Source of the DNA: Armatimonadota bacterium
GTDB lineage: Bacteria; Sysuimicrobiota; Sysuimicrobiia; Sysuimicrobiales; Kaftiobacteriaceae
Direction: 5' to 3'
NCBI GenBank assembly: GCA_031459765.1
Contig: JAVKHY010000005.1
Coordinates: 68,577-132,576, forward strand
Length of the DNA: 64,000 nt
Shown here piece by piece: positions 25,165 through 33,796 of the stretch. Under the pieces are notes generated by a model. It was not told where the DNA came from. It saw only the letters and a program-made list of their open reading frames with translations, and made no database searches. The position numbers were made by a program, and so were the translations under genes. Positions within the stretch are counted from its first letter, which is position 1; each line of letters starts with the position of its first letter.

Positions 25165-26118
25165 TCAACTCCAGATCGTGATGCCGGCCCCGTGCTCGCG
25201 GGCCAGGTCGTAGACCAGCTTCATCGCGGCCACATCTTCGAGCGCCACTCCCTGGGATTCGAACAGGGTGATGTCGTCGGCGGCGGCGCGGCCGCGGACC
25301 TCCCCCGTAACGATCCGGCCCAGTTCGACGACAGTCTCCCAGGTCGTGGCTCCTGCCCCGACCGCGTCGATCAAATCCCCGCACTCGACGCGGGCCTGGA
25401 CCAGATCGTCGACCGCACACACCGCGGCCCGCCCCACTGCCTCCGTGTCCAGCTCGCGGCGGGAGGCGGCGTTCGACCCCACGGCGTTGACGTGCATCCC
25501 CGGCTCCAGCCAAGCGCCGAGGAGGACGGGCTCGCGGGCATTGGTGACGGTGATCACGATCTCCGTCCCTTCGACCGCCTCGCGGCCCGACGCTTCGGCC
25601 ACGACCTCCGCCCCCAGTTCCTGGATCATCTCCGCGGCGAAGGCCTCGCGCCGCGCCGGGGACCGACTGTAACACTTCACCAGCGCCACCGGCCGCACCC
25701 GGCTCACCGCGAGCACCTGGCTGCGGGTCTGCCAGCCGGTGCCGATGATACCGACGGTGCCGGCCTCGGGGCGGGCCATGTACTTCGTGGCCACGGCGCT
25801 GGCCGCTCCGGTGCGCATCTGTCCCAACCGATCCGCCTCGATGACCGCCAGCAGCTCTCCGCTCTCGGCGCTGTAGAGGTAGGCCAGGAAGCGGGCGCCG
25901 CCCGGGACGCTGGTGTACGCCTTGAACCCCATCACGCCGAGCGCGGGCAGGCCGGCGGCCATGACGTGCAGGGTGCTGCGTCCGGTCTGGATCCGCTGGC
26001 GGGGCCGGTTCACAACCTCTCCCCGCCCCTGTCGGCGGAAGGCGTCCTCCACGACGGCGATCACGTCGTCGATGCGCAGCAGCCGGGTTACATCGGATTC
26101 GGTCAGGTAGAGCGCCAT
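25165..26118 (-). CDS. Ornithine cyclodeaminase / mu-crystallin family protein
   Basis: A 317-residue NAD(P)-binding enzyme. Family marks are the N-terminal LTESDVTRLLRIDDVIAVVE, the substrate Lys context GVMGFKAYTSVPGGARF, and the Rossmann segment AGTVGIIGTGWQTRSQVLA. VNAVGSNAASRRELD and AVGAGATTWETVVELG further support the family. Members include ornithine cyclodeaminase, alanine dehydrogenase and ketimine reductase; sequence alone does not separate them. It precedes pepA and is divergent from the Nudix-methyltransferase fusion, with a shared upstream region of about 65 nt. Confidence 0.87.
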   Translation of the reverse strand: MALYLTESDVTRLLRIDDVIAVVEDAFRRQGRGEVVNRPRQRIQTGRSTLHVMAAGLPALGVMGFKAYTSVPGGARFLAYLYSAESGELLAVIEADRLGQMRTGAASAVATKYMARPEAGTVGIIGTGWQTRSQVLAVSRVRPVALVKCYSRSPARREAFAAEMIQELGAEVVAEASGREAVEGTEIVITVTNAREPVLLGAWLEPGMHVNAVGSNAASRRELDTEAVGRAAVCAVDDLVQARVECGDLIDAVGAGATTWETVVELGRIVTGEVRGRAAADDITLFESQGVALEDVAAMKLVYDLAREHGAGITIWS

Positions 26119-26182
26119 GGACGCAGAGTGTGGAGTTCTGCGTGCAACCTTGCAGGCCTGCTCCCGATGTGCAACTGTGGGA

Positions 26183-27415
26183 ATGATGAGGATCGACGAG
26201 TCGTGGTATCGTCGTCCGCCGGAGGCGGAGGCCCACACGGCGGCCGGCGGGGTGGTGGTGCGGCGCGCGGGAGAGCGCCTGGAGGTCCTCCTGGTGCGGG
26301 AGGGAGCGGAACACGGCTACGTGCTGCCCAAAGGGCACGTGCATCCGGGCGAGCGACTTGAGGAGGCGGCGCGGCGGGAGATCGCGGAGGAGGCGGGAGT
26401 GCGGGATCTGGTGCTGCTCGGTCCCCTCGGCGTGCGGGAACGGTTGGACTACCGGAAGACCTCCTGGAAGATCGCCCACTACTTCCTCTTCGCCGCTCCG
26501 GATGTGCCGGGGGATCCTCAGGCCGGAGGGAGGACCGGGGCGGAACGCGCTGTCGGCCTGCCGGCCTCCGCCGCGACGTGGGCGCCCCTCGACGACCTTC
26601 CGGCGATCTTCTGGCCCGAACAGCGGCAACTGCTGACGACCTCGCGGGAGGACATCCGGGCCGCCTTCCTGCGGTACGAGGCGCAGCGCCAGTTCGGCCG
26701 GCAGGCCCGGTCCTACGCGCGCAGCGTGAGTCACGCCCAGGATCGGGATCTGGAACTGCTCGTGCGCCACCTGGCGCTCCGGGAGGAAGACCGGGTGCTG
26801 GACGTGGCCACCGGCACCGGATTCACGGCGCGGGCCCTGGGCCGGGTGGTCCGCGCCGTGATCGGGATCGACCTGACGCTCGGGATGCTCCGGGAGGCGC
26901 GGCGGATCGCCCCCGGGCCCCGCCTGCGCTGGGTGGTGGGGGACGCGGGGGCGCTGCCCTTCGCCGATGCCGTCTTCGACGTCGTCACCGTCCGGCGGGC
27001 CGCGCATCACTTTCCCGACCTGGTCGGCGCGCTGCGGGAGATGCTCCGCGTGCTGAAGCCGGGTGGACGGATCGGGATCGTGGACCAGGTCCCTCCGGAG
27101 GGTCCCGGCGGCGAGCTCATGGAGCGCCTGGAACGGTTACGGGACCCCAGTCATGTGAAGGCGCTGACCGCCTCCCGCTGGCGGCGGCTCGTCGGGGAGC
27201 TCGGCGTGGCGGTGAGGTTTCAGACCGTCGTGGAACGGAAGGTGACGCTGGCCGACTGGCTGGATCTGGCCGGTGCGGACGCGTCCCGACGGCGGGCCGT
27301 CGAGGAGGCTCTGGCGCGGGCCGACCCGGAAGCGCGCCGGGACATCGGCGACGACGGCACCGCCCCGCTGTCCTTCATGAAGCGGTGGATCGTCGTCACG
27401 GGGCTGAAGGGGTGA
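26183..27415 (+). CDS. Nudix hydrolase - class I methyltransferase fusion protein
   Basis: A 410-residue two-domain protein. The N-terminal ~170 residues are a Nudix domain with a complete Nudix box (GHVHPGERLEEAARREIAEE, ending AGV). The C-terminal ~230 residues are a UbiE-like SAM methyltransferase with motif I VLDVATGTGFTARAL, the acidic IGIDLTLGM and LPFADAVFDVV. The junction (EQRQLLTTSREDIRAAFLRY) is short and in frame, with no sign of frameshift. Nudix enzymes cleave nucleoside diphosphate linkages; the combined role is unknown. ATG 26183 is chosen because the first conserved residues follow it; the frame also opens at 26117, overlapping the divergent gene. Confidence 0.85.
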   Translation: MMRIDESWYRRPPEAEAHTAAGGVVVRRAGERLEVLLVREGAEHGYVLPKGHVHPGERLEEAARREIAEEAGVRDLVLLGPLGVRERLDYRKTSWKIAHYFLFAAPDVPGDPQAGGRTGAERAVGLPASAATWAPLDDLPAIFWPEQRQLLTTSREDIRAAFLRYEAQRQFGRQARSYARSVSHAQDRDLELLVRHLALREEDRVLDVATGTGFTARALGRVVRAVIGIDLTLGMLREARRIAPGPRLRWVVGDAGALPFADAVFDVVTVRRAAHHFPDLVGALREMLRVLKPGGRIGIVDQVPPEGPGGELMERLERLRDPSHVKALTASRWRRLVGELGVAVRFQTVVERKVTLADWLDLAGADASRRRAVEEALARADPEARRDIGDDGTAPLSFMKRWIVVTGLKG

Positions 27416-28250
27416 AGAGAAGGCTCGCAAACCCCGCGCGGGCTTCAAGGGCCGGAAGCCCGGTCTCCACGAAGCGCGTCCAGGCCGTCCGGATCTCGTC
27501 GCTCTGCGCCTGAGGCAGGTGCAGCCCGAGCGGCGGTTCGGGCCACGGCGGAGCGTCCACCTCCAGGGCCAGATCGTCGCAGTAATCCAGACAGGCCTGG
27601 AGGAACTCCTCCGGATCGCCGCGCCGGCCGTCGCCGAGGTCGAAGGGTGTCGCCGTCCGGTCGGTGTAGGCGGCCAGCAGGAGCCGGGTCATCGCGGCCA
27701 GCGCGGCCAGGGCCCGCACCTCTGTCCATCGATCCTGGATGCTCTGCTGCTCCTCCGCGGCCCGGCGGCCGAGAGTCGCCACCCAGCGGTCGACGACGGC
27801 CAGGCACCTCCCCACCGCGCGGCGCAGTCCGGCGTCGTCGGATCCGGCCAGGGCCAGCACCGCCACCGCGCCGTCCCGGGCCTTCGCCGCCTGCACCGGG
27901 GTGGCGATCCGCGGCATCACCACGTGCCGCTCGAGCCACCCATCGACCATCAACTCGATCTGCGACCGCGCGGCGTAGCGGTCCGCCCGTCCCCTCGCGG
28001 CTGCAGCCAGCCGCCGCCGCACGGCCGGACCCAGGGTCCCGGCCGCCTCCAGGAGGATGCGCAGCGGGACGTAGACAAACAGCGCCCACACCAGCAGGAC
28101 GAAGAACCACTGGTGTAGACCTCCCCCTGAGGCCAGCAGGACGGCCATCGTGAGGAGGAAGCCCAGGACGGCGACGACGGCCAGCGCCCGCCCCGCCGCG
28201 CCGCGGGTGCGCGCATCGGCCAGCCTGCTGAGCAGCAGCCGCAGGTCCAT
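27396..28250 (-). CDS. Hypothetical membrane protein with two N-terminal helices
   Basis: A 284-residue protein of no recognised family. Residues about 18-41 (GRALAVVAVLGFLLTMAVLL) and 47-70 (QWFFVLLVWALFVYVPLRIL) look like transmembrane helices. The rest is soluble, Ala/Arg/Leu-rich and probably helical, with several Trp and an acidic stretch (LDYCDDLALEVDAPPW). The first soluble segment after the helices is Arg-rich, consistent with a cytoplasmic side. The last 20 nt overlap the convergent fusion gene. ATG 28250 is the only sensible start. It is divergent from the YceI gene. Confidence 0.7.
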   Translation of the reverse strand: MDLRLLLSRLADARTRGAAGRALAVVAVLGFLLTMAVLLASGGGLHQWFFVLLVWALFVYVPLRILLEAAGTLGPAVRRRLAAAARGRADRYAARSQIELMVDGWLERHVVMPRIATPVQAAKARDGAVAVLALAGSDDAGLRRAVGRCLAVVDRWVATLGRRAAEEQQSIQDRWTEVRALAALAAMTRLLLAAYTDRTATPFDLGDGRRGDPEEFLQACLDYCDDLALEVDAPPWPEPPLGLHLPQAQSDEIRTAWTRFVETGLPALEARAGFASLLFTPSAP

Positions 28251-28293
28251 CAGACGGTGAACTCTTCGCCGGCCCGGGAGCCGTGACCTCGCC

Positions 28294-28878
28294 GTGATGG
28301 AGGAGCGCTATCCCTTCCTGGTGATGAGGGTCCTGACCGGGGCGGTGATCGCGGCCGCCACGCTCCTGCCCGTCGGCGCCTTCGTCGCCGACCCCGCGGC
28401 GAGCCGCGTCGAGTTCTTCGTGCGGGACAACCGCGGAGGATTTGCCGGCGTGGTCCGGGCGATGGAGGTGCGGGTCGCGGTCCGTGAAGACGGCGACGCC
28501 TTCGCCGCCGACGTTGAGGCCAGATTCGACGCGGCGAGCCTGACGACCGGGAACGGCCTGCGGGACAGCCAGATGCGCCGGGAGTTCCTGCAGACCGACC
28601 GCCATCCCGTCATCCTCTTCCACGGCACGGCGGTCCCGCAGGCCCGTCCGGGCGGACTCCCCTTTCCCGCGACGCTGCGGGGAACCCTGACCCTCCGCGG
28701 GGTGAGCCGGGAGGTCGAGATCCCGCTCCGGGTCACGGCGCTGGCCGACGCCTACCTCGCCGAGGGGCGGCTGACCATCCGCCTGTCTGAGTTCGGGATC
28801 CCCGTGCCCCGCTTCCTCATCTTCGTCGCCGAGGATCCGGTGGCGGTCAGCTTCAAGATTCGGCTCGTGCGGCGGTAG
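28294..28878 (+). CDS. YceI-family periplasmic lipid-binding protein
   Basis: A 194-residue protein with a hydrophobic N-terminus (VLTGAVIAAATLLPVGAF) and a lipocalin-like YceI barrel. Supporting features are DPAASRVEFFVRDNRGGFAG, the GLRDSQMRREFLQTDRHPVI segment and LRGTLTLRGVSREVEIPLRV. YceI proteins bind isoprenoid-type lipids in the periplasm. Secretion would suit a diderm cell. The start is uncertain: GTG 28294 and ATG 28297 precede the segment, while ATG 28324 would start right at the signal peptide. Confidence 0.85.
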   Translation: MMEERYPFLVMRVLTGAVIAAATLLPVGAFVADPAASRVEFFVRDNRGGFAGVVRAMEVRVAVREDGDAFAADVEARFDAASLTTGNGLRDSQMRREFLQTDRHPVILFHGTAVPQARPGGLPFPATLRGTLTLRGVSREVEIPLRVTALADAYLAEGRLTIRLSEFGIPVPRFLIFVAEDPVAVSFKIRLVRR

Positions 28879-28938
28879 GGCAGGCGTCGCCCCCGTCGAA
28901 GCCAATCAGGGTTCTCAGCTCTGCCACGGAGGTGAGCG

Positions 28939-30300
28939 ATGAACGCGCGCGCCTATGCCCGGGACCACCGCGACCGGTTTCTGGAGGAGTTGAAGGATCT
29001 GGTGCGCATCCCCAGCGTCAGCGCCCTGCCGGCGCACCGGGACGATGTGCGGGGCGCCGCCCAGTGGCTGCTGGAGCACCTCCGGGGCGTGGGGTTGACC
29101 GGAGAGCTGATCCCGATCGACGGCGGGCACCCCATGGTCTACGCGGAGTGGTTGGGGGCCCCGGGCCGGCCGACCGTCCTGTTCTACGGACACTACGATG
29201 TCCAGCCTGTCGAGCCGCTGGAGGAGTGGCTCTCGCCGCCCTTCGAGCCCACGGTGCGCGGGGAGAACCTCTACGCGCGGGGCGCCAGCGACGACAAGGG
29301 CCAGGTGTTCGCCATTGTCAAAGCCCTGGAGTCCTGGCTGCGCGGGGAGGGGCGGCTGCCCCTCAACGTCAAGCTGCTGATCGAAGGGGAGGAGGAACTC
29401 GGCAGCCCCGGGCTCAACCGCTGGATCGAACGTCACGGGAAGAAGGTGGCCTGCGACTTCGCCTGGGTTTCCGACGGCCAGCTCTTTGCCCCCGATCTGC
29501 CCACGATCGTCACGGGGTTGCGCGGCCTCTGCTACACCGAGGTGGAGGTCCGCGGGGCCTCCCGCGACCTGCACTCGGGCCAGCACGGCGGCGCGGCGCC
29601 CAATCCGCTCAACGCCCTGGCCGTGATCATCGCCGGGCTGAAGGACCGGCGCGGCCGCGTCACCGTCCCGCGATTCTACGCCCCGGTCAAGCCTCCGACC
29701 CCGGAGGAGAAGGCGTCCTGGGAGCGGCTGCCCTTTTCGGAGGAGGCCTACCTCAACGACATCGGCGCCACGGCGGCACCCGGGGAGGAGGGTTACGGCA
29801 TCCTGGAGCGGAGATGGGTGCGGCCCACGTTGGACGTCCACGGGATCGCCGGAGGCTGGACCGGCACCGGTCCGAAGACCGTGATCCCGGCCAAGGCGAC
29901 GGCGAAGATCAGCATGCGCCTGGTCCCCGAGCAGCGGGCGAAGAATGTGTTCCGGGGTTTCGAGAAGCGCGTGCGCCGGCTGGCCCCGCCCGGAGTGGAG
30001 GTCGCGGTGCGCCTGCTCTCGGGCAGCGACGCCGTGGTGGTCGATCCGGCGGCGCCGCCGATCCAGGCCGCGGCCCAGGTGGCGCGGGAGGTCTGGGGAC
30101 GCGATCCCGTCTACATCCGGGAGGGCGGCAGCGTCCCGGTGGTCACCCAGTTCTCCCGGGTCCTCAAGGTGCCGACGGTGATGTTCGGCTTCGGGTTGCC
30201 CGACGACAACCTCCACGCGCCCAACGAGAAGTTCTACCTCCCGTACTTCCACAAGGGCGTCGAGACGGTGATCGCCTGGGTGGAGCGCGTCGGCCGGTAG
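28939..30300 (+). CDS. M20-family metallo-dipeptidase
   Basis: A 453-residue M20 peptidase of the long dipeptidase/CNDP type. Zinc ligands lie in TVLFYGHYDVQPVEPLEEW, YARGASDDKGQVFAIVKAL and IEGEEELGSPGLN; a lid domain with RDLHSGQHGGAAPNPLNAL sits in the middle. A late RISMRL-like KISMRLVPEQ and HAPNEKFYL complete the pattern. It hydrolyses dipeptides or N-acyl amino acids in the cytoplasm. With the aminopeptidase, the dipeptide transporter and the racemase pair it suggests amino-acid scavenging. ATG 28939 has GGAGGTGA. The thioesterase gene starts 1 nt after the stop. Confidence 0.92.
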   Translation: MNARAYARDHRDRFLEELKDLVRIPSVSALPAHRDDVRGAAQWLLEHLRGVGLTGELIPIDGGHPMVYAEWLGAPGRPTVLFYGHYDVQPVEPLEEWLSPPFEPTVRGENLYARGASDDKGQVFAIVKALESWLRGEGRLPLNVKLLIEGEEELGSPGLNRWIERHGKKVACDFAWVSDGQLFAPDLPTIVTGLRGLCYTEVEVRGASRDLHSGQHGGAAPNPLNALAVIIAGLKDRRGRVTVPRFYAPVKPPTPEEKASWERLPFSEEAYLNDIGATAAPGEEGYGILERRWVRPTLDVHGIAGGWTGTGPKTVIPAKATAKISMRLVPEQRAKNVFRGFEKRVRRLAPPGVEVAVRLLSGSDAVVVDPAAPPIQAAAQVAREVWGRDPVYIREGGSVPVVTQFSRVLKVPTVMFGFGLPDDNLHAPNEKFYLPYFHKGVETVIAWVERVGR

Positions 30301-30301
30301 G

Positions 30302-31264
30302 ATGCCCTCCATCGCGGAGACCACGCTGGAGATGGTCCAGCTCGTGCTGCCCGGGCAGGCCAACGTCCGCGGCACGCTCTACGGGGGCATGATGATGCAC
30401 TGGATCACTACCGCGGCCACGATGGCCGCGATGCGGGTGGCCCGCGGCTCCGTGGTCCTGGGCAGCATGGACGACCTGGACTTCGTCGCGCCGGTGAGCA
30501 TCGGCGACCTCGTCACCCTGCGCGCCCAGGTCGAAGACGTGGGCCGGTCCTCCCTGGAGATCGGAGTGGAGGTGCACGCGGAGGATCCGCGCCGGGGCCT
30601 CCGCCGGCTGGCCACCGCCTCGCACCTGGCGATGGTGGCCGTGGACGACGCGGGGCGTCCCCGGCCGGTAGAGACCGCGATCACGCCCGCCGACCGGGAG
30701 GAGGAGGCGATCGCCGCGGCCGCGCGCCAGCGCCGGACGGCGCGGAAGGCGGCCCTGGCCGACCGCCGAGAACCGGCCGCGCCGGTGGAGGGCGACGAGG
30801 GACTCACCCACGCGATGCAGGTGGCGCGCATCGTCTTCCCCGAGGACGCGGTGCTGGGGACGATGATGTTCGCCGGGCGGCTGATGATGCACCTGGACGA
30901 AGCGGCCTCGATTCTGGCCCTGCGCTACTGTCGGGGGCCCATCGTCACCGCCTCGATCGACGCCCTGGCCTTCCACGCCCCGATTCGCGTGGGAGAGATT
31001 GTGATCTACCAGGCGGCGCTCAACTACGTCGGGAGGAGCTCGATGGAGATCGGCGTCCGCGTGCTGGCCGAGCACCCGCTGGAGGGCCGCCGCCGCCACA
31101 CCTGCACCGCCTTCCTCACCATGGTGCACATGACCGACCAGGGACCCCAGCCTGTTCCGCCCTTCACCCCCCGCACCGAAGCGGAGCGCCGCCGCTGGGC
31201 GGAAGCCGAGCAGCGCCGCGCCTCCCGGCAGGCCCGCCGCCAGCGGCTGCGGGAAGCGCACTGA
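30302..31264 (+). CDS. Acyl-CoA thioesterase with two hotdog domains
   Basis: A 320-residue protein made of two related hotdog domains (about residues 1-120 and 160-285). Each contains the GGMMMHW or GRLMMHLDEAAS type motif and a following VGRSSLEIGVEV / VGRSSMEIGVRV repeat. The 45-residue linker is Arg/Glu/Ala-rich, and the C-terminal 30 residues are strongly basic. This layout is that of ACOT7-like cytoplasmic acyl-CoA thioesterases, which hydrolyse long-chain acyl-CoA. The stop shares a base with the ATG of the DedA gene (TGATG). Confidence 0.87.
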   Translation: MPSIAETTLEMVQLVLPGQANVRGTLYGGMMMHWITTAATMAAMRVARGSVVLGSMDDLDFVAPVSIGDLVTLRAQVEDVGRSSLEIGVEVHAEDPRRGLRRLATASHLAMVAVDDAGRPRPVETAITPADREEEAIAAAARQRRTARKAALADRREPAAPVEGDEGLTHAMQVARIVFPEDAVLGTMMFAGRLMMHLDEAASILALRYCRGPIVTASIDALAFHAPIRVGEIVIYQAALNYVGRSSMEIGVRVLAEHPLEGRRRHTCTAFLTMVHMTDQGPQPVPPFTPRTEAERRRWAEAEQRRASRQARRQRLREAH

Positions 31265-31971
31265 TGCTGCCGGAGTTGATCGACTTCGTGCTCCACCTCG
31301 ACCGGCATCTCGATGCCGCCCTGACGCAGTACGGGACGCTGACCTACGCGCTGCTGTTCGGCATCGTGTTTCTGGAGACCGGGGTCGTCGTCACACCGTT
31401 CCTCCCCGGCGATTCACTGCTGTTCGCGGCCGGGGCGCTGGCGGCGCGCGGGTCGCTGGACCCCGTGCTGCTCCTGGTCCTCCTGACCGCGGCGGCGATC
31501 CTCGGCGATACGGTGAACTACTGGATCGGCGCCCTCGTCGGTCCCCGCGTCTTCCGCGCCGAGCGCGCCCGTCTCTTCCGGCGCGACCACCTGGAGCGGG
31601 CGCACCGCTTCTACGAGACCTACGGCGGGATCACGGTGGTCCTGGCGCGATTCCTGCCGATCTTTCGGACATTCGTCCCCTTCGTGGCGGGGATCGGCCG
31701 GATGACGTACCACCGGTTTCTCACGTACAACGTGGCCGGCGGTATCCTCTGGGTGTCTCTGTTCGTGGTGGGGGGCTACTACTTCGGCAACCTGCAGGTC
31801 GTGCGCGACAACTTCACCCTGGTCATCCTGGCCATCATCCTCATCTCGCTCCTCCCCGCCAGCCTCGAGACGCTCCGCCACGTCCGCCGGGCGCGGCAGG
31901 CGCCGACGATCCGGCCTACAGCGTCATCCGCGGGTCCAGGGCGTCGCGCAGACCATCCCCCAGGAGGTTGA
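31264..31971 (+). CDS. DedA-family membrane protein
   Basis: A 235-residue inner-membrane protein of the DedA/SNARE-associated family, linked to lipid scrambling and proton-motive-force-dependent export. The typical LETGVVVTPFLPGDSLLFAAG and RFLPIFRTFVPFVAGIGRM motifs with the key Arg are visible, followed by GILWVSLFVVGGYYFG. The final ~25 residues (RPTASSAGPGRRADHPPGG) are low complexity. They overlap the end of the opposing permease gene by 56 nt, so the true functional end may lie before the overlap. Confidence 0.9.
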   Translation: MLPELIDFVLHLDRHLDAALTQYGTLTYALLFGIVFLETGVVVTPFLPGDSLLFAAGALAARGSLDPVLLLVLLTAAAILGDTVNYWIGALVGPRVFRAERARLFRRDHLERAHRFYETYGGITVVLARFLPIFRTFVPFVAGIGRMTYHRFLTYNVAGGILWVSLFVVGGYYFGNLQVVRDNFTLVILAIILISLLPASLETLRHVRRARQAPTIRPTASSAGPGRRADHPPGG

Positions 31972-32800
31972 AGGCCATCACCGTCAGGAAGATGGCCAGC
32001 CCCGGAAAGATCAGGGTGTGCGGGGCGAGCTGGATGTACTGCCGCGCCGTACTCAACATGGCGCCCCACTCCGCGGTGGGCTGCTGCACGCCCAGGCCCA
32101 GGAATCCCAGCGCCGCGGCGGAAAGAATCGCGCTCGCCACCTGTAGGGTGCTCTGCACGACAAGGACGGCCAGCGTATTGGGCAACAGATGCCGGAGGAT
32201 GATGCGGCTCTGGCCGGCGCCGAGCGCCCGCGCCGCCTCGACGTACTCCAGGGTCTTCAGAGAGAGGACCTGTCCCCGGATCAGGCGGGCGTAGGTCGGC
32301 ACGGAGACGATGCCCACCGCGATCATCACATTGACCAGCCCCACCCCCAGCACGGTGACGAGCACGATGGCCAGGATGATCCCGGGAAAGCCGAGCAACA
32401 CGTCGATCACGCGCTGGCTGAGCAGGTCGAACCGGCCTCCCAGATAGCCCGCGGTCAACCCCACCGGCACGCCCAGCGCCACGCCGATCGCGACCGAGAT
32501 CGTGCCGATGACCATTGAGATCCGCGCGCCGTAGATGACGCGGCTGAGGATGTCCCGCCCCAGCTCGTCGGTGCCCAGCCAGTGCTCCCGGCTGGGACCG
32601 GCGAGGCTGCCCAGCAGGTCGGAGGCGTAGGGGTCATAGGGGGCGAGCCACGGCGCCAGCAGCGCCGACGCCGTGAACAGGGCGAGGATTCCGAGGCCCG
32701 CCAGCGCTCCACGATTGCGGCGCAGCCGGCGCCAGACCAGGGCCGCCGTGGACTGCGCCGGTCGGGGTCGGACCGCAACGGCCACGGAAGGGGCGACCAT
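31916..32800 (-). CDS. Dipeptide/oligopeptide ABC transporter permease (DppC type)
   Basis: A 294-residue permease. The N-terminal cytoplasmic segment and first helix RNRGALAGLGILALFTASAL are followed by the DppC-type PYDPYASDLLGSLAGPS, EHWLGTDELGRDILSRVIYG and LLGFPGIILAIVLV. The EAA loop YVEAARALGAGQSRIILRHL contacts the ATPase. The ATG overlaps the upstream permease stop by one base. Its 3' end overlaps the DedA gene on the other strand. With the neighbouring permease and binding protein it forms an importer lacking its ATPases here; these must be encoded elsewhere. Confidence 0.93.
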   Translation of the reverse strand: MVAPSVAVAVRPRPAQSTAALVWRRLRRNRGALAGLGILALFTASALLAPWLAPYDPYASDLLGSLAGPSREHWLGTDELGRDILSRVIYGARISMVIGTISVAIGVALGVPVGLTAGYLGGRFDLLSQRVIDVLLGFPGIILAIVLVTVLGVGLVNVMIAVGIVSVPTYARLIRGQVLSLKTLEYVEAARALGAGQSRIILRHLLPNTLAVLVVQSTLQVASAILSAAALGFLGLGVQQPTAEWGAMLSTARQYIQLAPHTLIFPGLAIFLTVMAFNLLGDGLRDALDPRMTL

Positions 32801-33720
32801 CACTCGTACCTGATCCGCGGGTCGAGCAGCGCGTAAAGCAGGTCCACCACGACATTCAGCAGGACGAAGGTCGTCGCAATCAACAGCACCGCTCCCTGGA
32901 TGACGGGGTAATCCCGCGCCAGCACGGCATCCACCAGCAGCCGTCCGACCCCCGGCCAGGCGAAGACGGTCTCGGTCAGCACGGCGCCGGAGAGGAGCGT
33001 CCCCAGCTGCAGGCCGACGACCGTGACCACCGGGATCAGGGCGTTGCGCAAGGCGTGCCGGCGGACCACGGCCGGTTCGGCCACGCCCTTGGCCCGCGCC
33101 GTCCGGACATAGTCCTGGCGCAGCACTTCCAACATGGCCGAGCGTGTCATGCGGGCGATGAGCGCCGCGGACGCCGTGCCCAGCGTGATCGCGGGGAGGA
33201 TGAGGTGCCGCCAGGTCTCGTGGCCGATCGCGGGCAACCACTGCAGCCGCACGGCGAAGATGAGGATGAGGTTCAGGCCCAGCCAGAACACCGGCATCGA
33301 GACGCCGGCCAGGGCCAGGATCATGAGCAGGGAGTCTGCCCAGGAGAGGTGTCGCGTGGCGGAGACGATGCCCGCGGGGATACCGATGAGCAGGGCCACG
33401 ACCATGCTGGCCAGAGCCAGGCGGACCGTGCGCGGGAAGCGCTGGGCAAGTTCCTCCGTCACCGGGGCGCTGTTGAACAGCGATCGGCCGAGATTCCCCC
33501 GCACGGCGTTGCCGAGGAAGATGCCGTACTGGACCACCAGCGGGCGGTCCAGGCCGAGGGAGTGGCGGATCTCCTGGACCACCTCGGCCGTCGCCGCCTG
33601 CCCCGCCATCAACAGCGCCGGATCGCCCGGGATGAGCCGGATCATAGTGAAGACGACGAGGGAAACGCCGAGCAGGACGGGCAGGGCCAACAGCAGCCGC
33701 TTCACCAGATAGACGGACAT
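32800..33720 (-). CDS. Dipeptide/oligopeptide ABC transporter permease (DppB type)
   Basis: A 306-residue permease that forms the second channel half. Visible marks are MSVYLVKRLLLALPVLLGVS at the start, IRLIPGDPA, the periplasmic GLDRPLVVQYGIFL and the EAA loop DYVRTARAKGVAEPAVVRRHALRNALIP. ETVFAWPGVGRLLVDAVLARDYPVIQ is highly typical of DppB/OppB. It lies 76 nt after the substrate-binding protein gene on the same strand and overlaps the second permease by 1 nt. Confidence 0.94.
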   Translation of the reverse strand: MSVYLVKRLLLALPVLLGVSLVVFTMIRLIPGDPALLMAGQAATAEVVQEIRHSLGLDRPLVVQYGIFLGNAVRGNLGRSLFNSAPVTEELAQRFPRTVRLALASMVVALLIGIPAGIVSATRHLSWADSLLMILALAGVSMPVFWLGLNLILIFAVRLQWLPAIGHETWRHLILPAITLGTASAALIARMTRSAMLEVLRQDYVRTARAKGVAEPAVVRRHALRNALIPVVTVVGLQLGTLLSGAVLTETVFAWPGVGRLLVDAVLARDYPVIQGAVLLIATTFVLLNVVVDLLYALLDPRIRYE

Positions 33721-33796
33721 CCCACGTGTACGATACGCGGCGACGGAGCCAGAGGCAACCGCCCCCCGGCGCCGTCGCCGCTCGATACCGCAGCGC

